This document shows positions 16,509 to 25,326 of a stretch of 64,000 nt of DNA, in pieces. Source of the DNA: Streptomyces zhihengii. Lineage in GTDB: Bacteria; Actinomycetota; Actinomycetes; Streptomycetales; Streptomycetaceae. A program made the translations under genes and the position numbers. Within the stretch, counting starts at the first letter, position 1. Every line of letters begins with the position of its first letter. The stretch is taken from contig NZ_JAFEJA010000001.1 in the NCBI RefSeq assembly GCF_016919245.1, positions 5,109,501-5,173,500 on the forward strand. The letters are read 5' to 3'. The notes beneath the pieces were generated by a model that searched no databases, was not told the DNA's origin, and saw only the letters and a program-made list of their open reading frames with translations.

Positions 16509-18621
16509 GCGACGAGGACCGGCGGCAGGGGAACCGCCCGCACGGGGAGGGTGCCGACGGCCGCGAGGCCGGCGAGGACCTGCGCCTCCCGGACGGCTTC
16601 GTCCGGGACCGGCGGGACGGCTCCGCGGAGCCCGGCCCCGGCGGACAGGGCACCGACGGCTACGGCCGGGACTGGACGGCGGAGTACGGCGGCGCGTACG
16701 AGGCCGACTACGGCCCCGAGTACGGCGGCTACGCCCAGGGCGGGCAGGACCAGCAGGGCTGGACGCGGGACTACCCGCAGGACGCCTCCCAGGGGTACGG
16801 CGAGAACTACGCGCACGAGTACGGCTCCTGGCAGCAGACCGCGCCCGGCTCCGACTACGACGGCGAGTCGACCACCTTCCTCCAGCTGCCGCCCGACGAC
16901 GCCGCGGGCACGGCCCCGCTGGAGGCGCCGGGCCACGGCTACACACCGCCGATGATCCTTCCGCTGAAGCCGCTTCCCGGTGCTGCCGGCACGGACCCGG
17001 GCGCGCCGGGCGGCTGGTCCGCGCAGCCCGCACCGCCCGCACCGGGTGACGGCGCCGGTCAGGGCCGGACGCCGGACGCCGGGCAGCAGGGCGCGGAGGT
17101 GCGGTGGCCCGACGCGGGCGCCGGCGCCGGCGACCCGCACGCGACCGGGCAGTGGACCTTCCCGGAGGAGCCCGGCCCCGCGCCGGGCGCCGCCGAGATG
17201 ACCGGCCAGTGGTCGGTCCCGATAGCGGACGGCGACCTGCCCGAGGAGTCGGGCGAGTACCTGCGCACCGCGCCGAGGGCGGCGGAGCCGGCGGCGTACC
17301 CGCAGGCGGCCACGCCGCCGGCGACGCTGCCCGGCGGCGCCCCCGCCCCCTGGACGACGCTGCCCGGCGGCGCGTCCGCCCCTGGGCGCCCGCCGCCCCC
17401 GAGGCCACGGGCCACGGCCCCGGGGCCGGCACGGACGGCTCCGGCGCCCCCGCGGAGTCCTACGGGACGGGCCCCGGCGACGCGTACCCCGCGGCCCCCG
17501 AGGGCCCCGAGGGCCCCGGCGAGCGGCTCGGCAGCGGAGCCGGCGACGGGGCGACGGCCCACGACGCCGGTCACACCCCGGCCGCGGGCGTGCCCGCCGC
17601 GGCCTTCGCCCCCCGGGAGCCCGAGGCCCCCGAAGCGTCCGAAGTCCCCGAGGCCCACGCCCCGGACGCCGCGGCGTACCCCGTCGCGGCCGGACACCCG
17701 GAGCCCGCGGACGGCGCCCCGGCGGCTCCCCGGGACCCCGCGCAGGCCCCGGACCCGGCCCACGCCCCGGACGCCCGGGACGCCGCGCACGGCCCCGAGT
17801 CCGGCCACGCCCCGGACGCCCAGGCGCCGACGCACGCCCCGGACGCCCCCCGGGCGGAGCCGGCCGCGGACGGCGACGGCGACGCTCCGGCAGGCGACGC
17901 GGCCCCGGTCCCCGAAGCCGGACCGTCCGCGGGCGCCCCGGACGAGGGCGCGGACACCGACGGCACGGGCCAGGACGCCGACGGCGTCCCCGCCGCCTCC
18001 GACGAGCACCCCGCCACCTCCTACGTGCTGCGGGTCAACGGCACCGACCGCCCGGTCACGGACGCCTGGATCGGCGAGTCGCTGCTCTACGTCCTGCGCG
18101 AGCGCCTCGGCCTGGCGGGCGCCAAGGACGGCTGCTCCCAGGGCGAGTGCGGCGCCTGCAACGTCCAGGTCGACGGCCGGCTGGTCGCCTCCTGCCTGGT
18201 CCCGGCGGCGACCACGGCCGGCAGCGAGGTCCGCACCGTCGAGGGCCTCGCCACCGACGGCGAACCGTCCGACGTGCAGCGGGCGCTGGCCGGCTGCGGC
18301 GCGGTGCAGTGCGGCTTCTGCATCCCCGGCATGGCCATGACCGTCCACGACCTGCTGGAGGGCAACCACGCCCCCACCGAGCTGGAGACCCGGCAGGCCC
18401 TGTGCGGCAACCTCTGCCGCTGCTCCGGCTACCAGGGCGTGCTGGCCGCCGTGCGCGAGGTCGCCGCCGGGCGTGCCGAACGCGCCGCGGCCGCAGCCGC
18501 CGGGACGGCCCCCGACGGCGGGTCCGCCGAACCGGGCCGGGACGAGGCACGGATCCCGCACCAGGCGCCCCCCGGCGCCGGTAGTGTGCAGGCCCACCCG
18601 CACGACGGAGGCATGGCGTGA
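16505..18621 (+). CDS. Molybdenum hydroxylase [2Fe-2S] subunit with very long disordered N-terminus; apparent one-base frameshift near 17380
   Basis: The C-terminal ~200 residues (from about 18010) are a complete two-cluster Fe-S subunit: a plant ferredoxin-type cluster (DGCSQGECGACNVQ ... VASC) and a second cluster (CGAVQCGFC ... CGNLCRCSG). The start at 16505 overlaps the FAD gene by ATGA and opens ~290 residues of Tyr/Gly/Asp-rich then Pro/Ala-rich sequence, but that frame goes wrong at a run of four C at 17379-17382. One extra C there restores a 705-residue protein and continues the local pattern (ASAPW like APAPW just before). This is either a sequencing or assembly error or a real inactivating deletion. 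The family norm is 150-200 residues, so the disordered extension is odd in itself. Confidence 0.75.
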
Positions 18622-20942
18622 GCAACGACGCGGCCACCACGGCGCCGGCGCCCCGGGCCGCCGACGCCCCGGGGCCGTCCCCGGAACCGCCCGCACACGG
18701 CCTCGGCGCCTCGCTGCCGCCGGCCGACACCCGGGCCAAGACCGAGGGCACCTTCCCCTACGCCTCCGACCTGTGGGCCGAGGGCCTGCTGTGGGCCGCC
18801 CTGCTGCGCTCGCCGCACCCCCACGCCCGGATCCTGTCCGTGGACACCTCGGCCGCGCGCCGGATGCCCGGGGTGCACGCCGTGATCACCCACGAGGACA
18901 TCCCCGGGGACGGGGCGTACGGGCGGCGCATCGCCGACCGGCCCGTCTTCGCCTCGGAGATCGTCCGCCACCACGGCGAGGCGATCGCCGCGGTGGCCGC
19001 GGACCACCCCGACACGGCCCGGCTCGCCGCCGCCGCCGTCACCGTCGAGTACGAGATCCTCGACCCGGTCACCGACCCGGAGAAGGCGTTCGCCGCCGAA
19101 CCGCTGCACCCCGACGGCAACCTCGTCCGCCACATCCCGCTGCGCTACGGCGACCCGGACGTCACCGGCGAGGTGATCGTCGAGGGCCTGTACCGCATCG
19201 GACGCCAGGACCCCGCCCCCATCGGCGCCGAGGCCGGCCTCGCCGTGCCCCGCCCCGACGGCGGCGTCGAGCTGTACCTCGCCTCCACCGACCCCCACAC
19301 GGACCGCGCGCTCGCGGCCGCCTGCTTCGGGCTGGAGCAGGAGCGGGTCAAGGTCGTCGTCACCGGTGTCCCCGGCGCCACCGGCGACCGCGAGGACCCC
19401 GGCTTCCAGCTCGCCCTCGGGCTGCTGGCGCTGAAGACGGGCTGCCCGGTCAAGCTGACCGCCACCCGCGAGGAGTCCTTCCTCGGCCACGCCCACCGCC
19501 ACCCCACGCTGCTGCGCTACCGCCACCACGCCGACGCCGAGGGCCACCTGGTCAAGGTGGAGGCCCAGCTGCTGCTGGACTCGGGCGCCTACGCCGACGC
19601 CTCGGCGGAGTCGCTCGCCGCGGCCGTCGCGTTCGCCTGCGGCCCCTACGTCGTGCCGCACGCCTTCATCGAGGGCTGGGCGGTGCGCACCAACAACCCG
19701 CCGTCCGGACACGTCCGCGGCGAGGGCGCCATGCAGGTCTGCGCCGCGTACGAGGCGCAGATGGACAAGCTCGCCGCCAAGCTCGGGGTCGACCCGGCCG
19801 AACTGCGGCTGCGCAACGTCCTCGCCACCGGCGACCTGCTGCCCACCGGCCAGACGGTGACCTGCCCCGCGCCCGTCGCCGAACTCCTGCGCGCCGTCCG
19901 GGACACCCCGCTGCCCTCGCTGCCCAAGGACACCCCCGAGGACGACTGGCTGCTCCCCGGCGGCCCCGAGGGAGCCGGCGAGCCGGGCGCGGTGCGCCGG
20001 GGCGTCGGCTACGCGCTCGGCATGGTCCACATGCTCGGCGCCGAGGGCACGGACGAGGTCTCCACGGCCACGGTCAAGGTCCACGACGGCGTCGCGACGG
20101 TCATCTGCGCCGCCGTGGAGACCGGTTCGGGCTTCTCCACGCTCGCCCGCCAGATCGTCCAGGAGACCCTGGGCATCGAGGACGTGCGGGTGGCCGCCGT
20201 CGACACCGACCAGCCCCCGGCCGGCCCGGCGGCCCACGGCCGCCACACCTGGGTCTCGGGCGGGGCCGTGGAGCGGGCGGCGAAGATGGTCCGCACCCAG
20301 CTCCTGGCGCCGCTGGCCCACCAGTTCGGCATGTCCACCGAGCTGCTCCAGATCACCGACGGCAAGATCACCTCCTACGACGGCGTGCTCTCCACGACCG
20401 TCGCCGAGGCCATGGAGGGCAAGGAGCTCTGGGCGACGGCCCAGTGCCGCCCCCACCCGACCGAGCCGCTCGACGAGTCCGGGCAGGGCGACGCCTTCGT
20501 CGGCCTCGCCTTCTGCGCGATCCGCGCCGTCGTCGACGTGGACATCGAGCTCGGCTCCGTCCGCGTCGTCGAGATGGCGGTCGCCCAGGACGTCGGCCGC
20601 GTCCTCAACCCGGCCCAGCTCGCGACCCGCATCGAGGCCGGCGTCACCCAGGGCATCGGCGCGGCCCTCACCGAGAACCTGCGCACCGCCCGCGGCCTGA
20701 TCCGGCACCCCGACCTCACGGGCTACGCCCTGCCGACGTCGCTGGACGCCCCGGACATCCGGATCGTGAAGCTCGTCGAGGAACGCGACGTGGTCGCCCC
20801 CTTCGGCGCGAAGGCGGCGAGCGCGATCCCCGTCGTCACCGCCCCGGCCGCGGTCGCCTCCGCCGTCCGCGCCGCGACCGGCCGCCCGGTGAACCGCCTC
20901 CCGATCCGCCCCCAGGCGGCGGTGGCCTCCCCGAAGTCCTGA
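18618..20942 (+). CDS. Molybdopterin-binding subunit of a xanthine dehydrogenase-family hydroxylase
   Basis: This 774-residue large subunit has the N-terminal a/b-hammerhead domain (about residues 35-145, [20 protein letters not shown]) and the two molybdopterin-binding domains ([33 protein letters not shown]). The GTG start overlaps the Fe-S gene by 4 bp. Near the C-terminus, where typical hydroxylases have a GxGE motif with the catalytic glutamate, the sequence reads [14 protein letters not shown], so the usual Glu is not evident. The substrate is unknown. Purines are the default for the family, but the altered motif weakens that guess. Confidence 0.88.
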   Translation: MSNDAATTAPAPRAADAPGPSPEPPAHGLGASLPPADTRAKTEGTFPYASDLWAEGLLWAALLRSPHPHARILSVDTSAARRMPGVHAVITHEDIPGDGAYGRRIADRPVFASEIVRHHGEAIAAVAADHPDTARLAAAAVTVEYEILDPVTDPEKAFAAEPLHPDGNLVRHIPLRYGDPDVTGEVIVEGLYRIGRQDPAPIGAEAGLAVPRPDGGVELYLASTDPHTDRALAAACFGLEQERVKVVVTGVPGATGDREDPGFQLALGLLALKTGCPVKLTATREESFLGHAHRHPTLLRYRHHADAEGHLVKVEAQLLLDSGAYADASAESLAAAVAFACGPYVVPHAFIEGWAVRTNNPPSGHVRGEGAMQVCAAYEAQMDKLAAKLGVDPAELRLRNVLATGDLLPTGQTVTCPAPVAELLRAVRDTPLPSLPKDTPEDDWLLPGGPEGAGEPGAVRRGVGYALGMVHMLGAEGTDEVSTATVKVHDGVATVICAAVETGSGFSTLARQIVQETLGIEDVRVAAVDTDQPPAGPAAHGRHTWVSGGAVERAAKMVRTQLLAPLAHQFGMSTELLQITDGKITSYDGVLSTTVAEAMEGKELWATAQCRPHPTEPLDESGQGDAFVGLAFCAIRAVVDVDIELGSVRVVEMAVAQDVGRVLNPAQLATRIEAGVTQGIGAALTENLRTARGLIRHPDLTGYALPTSLDAPDIRIVKLVEERDVVAPFGAKAASAIPVVTAPAAVASAVRAATGRPVNRLPIRPQAAVASPKS

Positions 20943-21016
20943 CCTCCGCCCGGCCCCGGACGGGGGCCGGGCCGGACACGGCGAAGCGGCGGCCCCCGGA
21001 GGGACCGCCGCTCGTC

Positions 21017-21062
21017 GTGGAGGCCGTGGCGGGGATCGAACCCGCGTAACACGCTTTGCAGG
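21017..21062 (-). repeat. attL: duplicated 3' half of tRNA-Cys
   Basis: This 46-bp stretch is identical to 34457-34502. It contains the anticodon-arm 3' side, T arm, acceptor 3' strand and CC(A) end but no 5' half, so it is not a functional tRNA. It is the displaced host end left by integration. Confidence 0.92.
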
Positions 21063-21164
21063 TCTGCTGACCGCAGCCGCTCGGTCGTGCGGTGCGGTTC
21101 AGCTCCGTTCAATCGGGAGGCTCCGCCCGGCGCGTGAACCGCTGCGGACGCCCTTGAACGCGGC

Positions 21165-21187
21165 TGAATGAGACGGAAACTGAGACG
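21165..21187 (+). repeat. Left integrase arm-site repeats (TGAGACGG type)
   Basis: TGAATGAGACGG (21165-21176) and AACTGAGACG (21178-21187) lie 103-125 bp inside the left core. The block GAGACGGAAACTGAGACG at 21170-21187 recurs with one change at 34376-34393 near the right core. Their placement on both sides of the core fits arm-type binding sites for Int. Confidence 0.55.
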
Positions 21188-21211
21188 CTGTCTGTTGGAC
21201 TGACCTGTGCC

Positions 21212-21769
21212 TTAGCCCTCTCGGAGGTGTCCTGCACAGCTGTCCAGGGCGGCGACCACCGCCGCCGTGTCCCCGTCGTACAGGATGTGCGGCTCGTCGT
21301 CGCTGGGCGGAAAGAAGCGGGCGCGGTACCGCTGTAGATCGCTCTCTGAGAAGAAGATCGCGTTGGCGTCATTCGCGTGGAATTCGTTGCGTCTGCTGAC
21401 CCTCGCCCACAGCTCTTCATGGCTGACCGCTAGATAGACGAGCACGGGTGTCGCTCCGGCGTCGACGACCACATCCCGCCACTTGCGACGTTCCTCCGGC
21501 GTCCAGAAGCCGTGGTCAACGACCACGTTCCGGCCTGCCTTCAGCTCATCACTCAACTGATGAGCGGTGTCCTCAAGGATCGGTCGTTCGAGGGTGGGGA
21601 AAGTGCCTCGCGGGAAGTCCACGCCGTAGACGCCGTGGCGTCGATACATCTCTTCGTCTGGGCACAGCCGCACGAATCCTTGCGCTGTGAGGGCCCGGGA
21701 AAGGGTGGTCTTACCTGACCCGGGCAGGCCGACCATCAGGACACAGAAGGGTGGGGAAGGTGTCGTCAC
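21212..21769 (-). CDS. P-loop kinase-like ATP-binding protein
   Basis: This 185-residue AAA/zeta-like P-loop protein begins almost at once with Walker A (GLPGSGKT, residues 14-21). It has DHGFWTPEERRKWRD and a C-terminal region with conserved Arg residues (VSRRNEF), like small nucleoside or zeta-toxin-like kinases. The GTG start overlaps the GntR stop by 4 bp and is preceded by GGAGG seven bases away, so the two are co-translated. Genes of this kind accompany the repressor in several AICEs, but the substrate is unknown. Zeta-type toxin activity is a possibility only; no epsilon-like antitoxin is adjacent unless the GntR protein plays that part. Confidence 0.8.
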   Translation of the reverse strand: MTTPSPPFCVLMVGLPGSGKTTLSRALTAQGFVRLCPDEEMYRRHGVYGVDFPRGTFPTLERPILEDTAHQLSDELKAGRNVVVDHGFWTPEERRKWRDVVVDAGATPVLVYLAVSHEELWARVSRRNEFHANDANAIFFSESDLQRYRARFFPPSDDEPHILYDGDTAAVVAALDSCAGHLREG

Positions 21770-22524
21770 GCAGACACCTCCGACTCCGTGCGCCACGTAC
21801 GTCCGGGGCCGCCGAGGTCGACGCCGTACTCCACGGTGCTGCCCTCGTTGTCGACGAACGTTGCGGTCATCACGACCACGGGGTCTGCCGGCGTGTTGTC
21901 GGGTGCCAGCTCAAGGAGCTGAGCGAGCTCCGGCGTCAAGTGTCGGGCCGACGCCGTGTCGATGCGGTGACTGATCGGGTGGCCGGTCGCCTGGGCGATT
22001 AGCTGGAGCGAGGTGCCCCCTGTAAGCCTCTCGCTCTCCGCCAACTGGGGGATGAGCTTCCCGTACCGGCCAGGAATCCACGAAGTGCTGTGCGCCACGA
22101 TGCCGTGGCGGTCACGGTAGACGCGGCTGCGTCGGATGACGTCAGAACCAGGTGGGATGTCCAGTGCCTGCGCTACGTCGGCGGGCGCGGGTACGACGGC
22201 CGCCTGGTGTGAATCGGACCTCTCACCATCGCCCCAGCTGGACCCGGTACGGCGGCCCCGGTCCTGTCGCTGAGATCCGGACGACATAGGGGCCGGGCGG
22301 TCGATCACCTCGGTTCCGATGCCGTGGATGCCGCGCACGAGTCCTTCATTGCGAAGCTTGCGCAGAGCCTTCTCCGCTGTGGCGGTGCTCACCTTCCACT
22401 CTTCGGCGAGGTTCTTGATGCTCGGCAGGAGTGCCCCCGGTTGCAGCTCGCCAGTGGCGATCAGCTCCGTGTAGTGGGCGGCAATCTTCGCGTACGGAGC
22501 CCGATTGTCAGCCTGACCTGCCAT
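21766..22524 (-). CDS. GntR-family transcriptional repressor of the element (KorSA/Pra-like position)
   Basis: This 252-residue protein has an N-terminal winged helix-turn-helix (residues ~8-75, with LPSIKNLAEEWKVSTATAEK) and a C-terminal UTRA ligand domain (VIRRSRVYRD ... GTSLQLIAQATGHP). The ATG at 22524 has AGGGAG at good spacing; an in-frame ATG 24 bp upstream has none. It is divergent from the transfer genes, and a striking inverted repeat lies just upstream, so it most likely represses both directions, as KorSA does in pSAM2. The ligand is unknown. Confidence 0.88.
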   Translation of the reverse strand: MAGQADNRAPYAKIAAHYTELIATGELQPGALLPSIKNLAEEWKVSTATAEKALRKLRNEGLVRGIHGIGTEVIDRPAPMSSGSQRQDRGRRTGSSWGDGERSDSHQAAVVPAPADVAQALDIPPGSDVIRRSRVYRDRHGIVAHSTSWIPGRYGKLIPQLAESERLTGGTSLQLIAQATGHPISHRIDTASARHLTPELAQLLELAPDNTPADPVVVMTATFVDNEGSTVEYGVDLGGPGRTWRTESEVSA

Positions 22525-22545
22525 GTCGCTCACTCCCTGTCGTGA

Positions 22546-22609
22546 CATCCCTTAGGTTCCCTAGCTTACTGCTTGACACCGCAGGGAACCCTAGGGAACC
22601 TTAGGGATG
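22546..22609. promoter_or_regulatory. Inverted-repeat operator for the GntR regulator
   Basis: CATCCCTTAGGTTCCCTAG (22546-22564) faces CTAGGGAACCTTAGGGATG (22591-22609) with a single mismatch across 19 bp, and an extra AGGGAACC half-site lies at 22583-22590. Between them is TTGACA (22573-22578), a perfect -35 pointing rightward, so bound repressor would cover the rightward promoter. The left arm starts 22 bp upstream of the GntR start, consistent with autoregulation. Confidence 0.75.
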
Positions 22610-22905
22610 TGCCTGCCAGGCGGATCGAATGTCTGGCAGACATGCCGATCCAGCTATGCCTGTCGCCTGGAGAGCCCCGTGAAACGGGCCCGAAGGAAGC
22701 GCCAGTTCCTTGACAACTAAATGGGGATAACGCCGCCTCTCCTCGGCCAAGTAGGTGGCCACACGGGATCTCCCGTGTGACGTACAGCGCGATTCGACCT
22801 CTCCGCAGCCCGTGTGCTGCGGCCGGTTGCCTCCGCTGCTCGTCTCGTACGAGCAGCGCTGAGGGGAGCCGGATGTTCCGGATCTTCAGTGGAGGGGAGT
22901 GCCCT
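22610..22905. other. Leader region of the transfer gene cluster
   Basis: About 300 bp of lower-GC sequence lie between the operator and the first rightward gene. I see no gene with a ribosome site and no strong hairpin. The bases around 22710-22735 are unusually AT-rich (TTGACAACTAAATGGGGATAA) and could hold a second promoter. Confidence 0.4.
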
Positions 22906-23334
22906 ATGTGGGCGAGTGTGATCGCGGTGGCAGGGACCTTACTCGGGTCGGTCACCGCCTACCTGCTTCAGCAGCGTGGCAGCGAGCGGGCCGCGCTGCG
23001 GCGTGAGCGGCTCGCGGCCGTGACCGCGCTGACGTCGGCGCTGGCCGACCACCGCCGTGCGATGTGGGTCCGCGAGGACCTGCGCCTGTCCGGTGCGGAC
23101 GCCGCCTCCTACGAGGCGGCCCGCGCCGAGAGCCATGCAACCCGGAGCGCGATCACCGCGCCCATGACCACCCTGGCTGTCCTGGCGCCCACCCTGCTCG
23201 GCTCCGCGCAGGGCGCGGCTTCCGCCGTCTACGCCCTGCGCGGCGCGGCGAGCACCGAGACGCTCGCCGCCGCCCGCACCGCCGCGATCGTCGCGTGCGA
23301 CCACTTCGTCACCCACGCGGCCAACGCCGCCTGA
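22906..23334 (+). CDS. Small membrane protein, KilB-like
   Basis: This 142-residue protein has an N-terminal membrane helix (WASVIAVAGTLLGSVTAYLL) followed by an Arg-rich coiled-coil segment (RGSERAALRRERLAAV) and an Ala-rich helical domain. It resembles the short proteins called KilB in Streptomyces plasmids, named for kill/override effects in transfer; this is recollection, not a search result. The ATG is preceded by GGAGGGG at good spacing. Longer upstream frames lack one. It is the first gene of the rightward block and ends just before a terminator hairpin. Confidence 0.7.
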   Translation: MWASVIAVAGTLLGSVTAYLLQQRGSERAALRRERLAAVTALTSALADHRRAMWVREDLRLSGADAASYEAARAESHATRSAITAPMTTLAVLAPTLLGSAQGAASAVYALRGAASTETLAAARTAAIVACDHFVTHAANAA

Positions 23335-23357
23335 CCCACCCACCCCATGCACGGCGC

Positions 23358-23387
23358 GCGGCCCCGGTGCTGTAACACCGGGGCCGC
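23358..23387 (+). terminator. 12-bp perfect hairpin
   Basis: The stem 23358-23369 pairs with 23376-23387 around a CTGTAA loop. It separates the KilB-like gene from the next gene. Confidence 0.7.
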
Positions 23388-23424
23388 TGTCGAGCCGTGA
23401 AACCTGCTAGGGAGACCACGACTC

Positions 23425-23688
23425 ATGAAGCCCATCGTTGCACGTCAGACCGCCGTTACCGCCGCCGTCCCGGACGCCGGGCCGACGGCCGCTGAGCTGG
23501 ACGCGATCGACCGGGAGATGCCGCTGATCCTGGCGGAGGTCGAGTTGCTGGACGCACAGATCACTACCCTGGACCGCGTCCCGAACGAGCTGGACACCCG
23601 CCGCATCCGCCGGGCCCGTAACCGGGTCCTCGCCGCCCGTCGGGAGCTGACCAACCGCACCGCCGGCACGGTCGGCGGTGCGGCATGA
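23425..23688 (+). CDS. DUF6284 family protein
   Basis: This 87-residue protein has TAAELDAIDREMPLILAEVE and a basic helix DTRRIRRARNRVLAARREL, the pattern of a family I know from Streptomyces integrative elements (DUF6284). It is probably helical and basic at the C-terminus. Function is unknown. GGGAG precedes the ATG, and the gene overlaps the next by 4 bp (ATGA). Confidence 0.78.
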   Translation: MKPIVARQTAVTAAVPDAGPTAAELDAIDREMPLILAEVELLDAQITTLDRVPNELDTRRIRRARNRVLAARRELTNRTAGTVGGAA

Positions 23689-24020
23689 ATGAGACCACCA
23701 TGGTCCGGCTCGATGACCTGTCCGGGCCGCTGCGGGTGCTGCGGCTGCTCGCCGTCGACTTCGGTCACCTGCCCGCACCCGAACTACAGGTCTCGTCGAT
23801 CGACCCCGACGGCCTGCGGCTGAGCTTCCACGACGACCTGAGCGCGTTCGAGCAGTGGCGGGCCGCGCTCGGCATCCCGGACGCGGCGGTGTCCTACGGC
23901 GAACAGTCGGCTGGCCGCACCCGTGTGCTGAAGGCGACCGTCGACTACGCGGGCGCTACCGTCGCGCTGATCGGCTTCTCCGGCATCCCCGCGGCTGCGA
24001 TGGCCGGGGGTGCGCGGTGA
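23685..24020 (+). CDS. Hypothetical protein of the AICE transfer block
   Basis: This 111-residue soluble protein of mixed alpha/beta composition has no motif I recognise. It is tightly packed: its ATG overlaps the upstream stop and its own stop overlaps the next GTG. The coupling suggests stoichiometric production with the neighbouring membrane proteins. Confidence 0.72.
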   Translation: MNETTMVRLDDLSGPLRVLRLLAVDFGHLPAPELQVSSIDPDGLRLSFHDDLSAFEQWRAALGIPDAAVSYGEQSAGRTRVLKATVDYAGATVALIGFSGIPAAAMAGGAR

Positions 24021-24478
24021 CACCGACTCTGTTGGAGAGCGGCCTCACCGCTGCGCATGCGGAGGTGAAGGCGGAGATCGCCCGGATCGACACGAAGGCG
24101 TCGCTGCTGCTGGCGTTCATCGGCGTCGTGCTGGCCGGTGCCGCGACCCTCGCCAAGGACGCCAACCCGTCGGTCCTCGCGATCGTGGTCGGGGCGGCCG
24201 GGGCGGGGGTGCTGCTGGTCTCGGTCGTTCTGCTGCTGCGGGCGGTGCGCCCGAACCTGAGCGGCCGTCCGGTGGCGGGGTTCCCGTTGTGGGCGACGCT
24301 CACCGGCGACCAGGTCCGCACCGTCCTGTCCGAGGACCGGCGAGGGCAGGACATCGCGAACCTGTCCCGCATCGCCGTCGCCAAGTTCCTCCGCTTGAAG
24401 CGGGCCGTCGACTGCATCTGTGCCGGCGGCGCCCTGCTCGTCCTCGCCATCCTGATCACCGCCGGGGGTGCCCTGTGA
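24017..24478 (+). CDS. Pycsar effector-like (PycTM/DUF5706-type) membrane protein
   Basis: This 153-residue protein starts with a helix, AHAEVKAEIARIDTKASLLL, whose DxKAxxLL pattern introduces the first of two N-terminal membrane helices (about residues 32-50 and 56-78), and ends in a third (CAGGALLVLAILIT). This pattern is that of the PycTM domain, annotated as a membrane effector in pyrimidine-cyclase (Pycsar) defence systems, and also common in AICEs. No uridylate or cytidylate cyclase is encoded in the element. It is therefore either an orphan effector or a repurposed transfer or spread protein. GTGA overlaps join it to both neighbours. Confidence 0.75.
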   Translation: MTPTLLESGLTAAHAEVKAEIARIDTKASLLLAFIGVVLAGAATLAKDANPSVLAIVVGAAGAGVLLVSVVLLLRAVRPNLSGRPVAGFPLWATLTGDQVRTVLSEDRRGQDIANLSRIAVAKFLRLKRAVDCICAGGALLVLAILITAGGAL

Positions 24479-25326
24479 AGACCAAGCTTCCCGCCGTCTT
24501 GATGACGGCCGTTTCCATGGTGCTCACCCTCGCCGTGGTGGTGATGTGGCTGGGCGGCTCGATGCCGGTGCTGGTCGCCCTGGTGGTCGGTCTCGGGATC
24601 GACGGCGGCTGGCTCGCCACCCTCGCCTACGAACGCCGCCTCGCCGCCCAGGGCGACCACTCCGCCCCGGTCACCGCCGTGGGCTGGTTCTTCGGCCTGA
24701 TCGCCACCGCCGTCCTGATCGCCCACGCAGCCGGGGAACAGTCGCCGGGCGCGTGGCTCGCCGTAGCCTGGCTCCCGCTCGCGGCGAAGGCCCTGTGGCT
24801 GGTGCACGGCCTGTGGGAGCGCACCGCGCTCACAGGGGCCGCGCTCCACTCGATTCAGGGCATCCAGCAAGAAGCCCGCGACGACGCGGCCGTGGCGCGG
24901 GCCCGGCTGCGGGCCGAAGCCGCGACCGAGGAGACGCGGCTGACGGCCGTGACGCAGGCGGGGGCACGCGTCGCACGCGTCCAGGCGAAGACCGCGCAGA
25001 CCCTCTCCCGAGCATGGTCCACCCTCGAAACCACGCGGGCCGGGAAGGACACCGGTAGGGCGCTGACCTGCGTGACGAGCCGCGTCACACCCGACGTCAC
25101 ACCCACCTGGGAACTCCCCGTCTGGGGACCCGTCGAGCCGGTCCCGGTGCCCGCGCTGGAACCGGGACCGGCCCTGACGGATGCGGAGCTGGACCGGCTC
25201 GTCGACGACATCCGCACCAGCGAGACCCCGGCACTCTCCTACCGAGACATGGCCATCCGCTTCCGTTCCGCCGGGCACTCCGCCTCCGAAGTCCGTCTTC
25301 GGGCCGCGTGGAAGCGCGTCGCCTGA
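24475..25326 (+). CDS. SpdB-like four-helix membrane protein with C-terminal DNA-binding-like tail
   Basis: This 283-residue protein has about four membrane helices in the first 125 residues, followed by an Ala/Arg/Glu-rich coiled coil (about 135-190, EARDDAAVARARLRAEAATE) and a C-terminal segment LSYRDMAIRFRSAGHSASEV that looks like a helix-turn-helix. Spd proteins of Streptomyces plasmids promote intramycelial spread of transferred DNA. The topology and position upstream of traB fit that role, but this is inference. The GTG start overlaps the preceding stop. Confidence 0.75.
   Translation: MKTKLPAVLMTAVSMVLTLAVVVMWLGGSMPVLVALVVGLGIDGGWLATLAYERRLAAQGDHSAPVTAVGWFFGLIATAVLIAHAAGEQSPGAWLAVAWLPLAAKALWLVHGLWERTALTGAALHSIQGIQQEARDDAAVARARLRAEAATEETRLTAVTQAGARVARVQAKTAQTLSRAWSTLETTRAGKDTGRALTCVTSRVTPDVTPTWELPVWGPVEPVPVPALEPGPALTDAELDRLVDDIRTSETPALSYRDMAIRFRSAGHSASEVRLRAAWKRVA

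Noticed and set aside
17400..18340. Pro/Arg/Thr-rich continuation of the frame that starts at 16505
   Set aside because: Past the C run at 17379-17382 this frame is the wrong-frame reading of the Fe-S gene. The ferredoxin motifs lie in the other frame.
21017..21062. Second tRNA-Cys gene at the left end
   Set aside because: Only the 3' half is present; there is no acceptor 5' strand or D arm, so it is the attL remnant.
24017..24478. Complete Pycsar defence system
   Set aside because: No pyrimidine cyclase was found anywhere in the element, so only the membrane effector-like part is supported.
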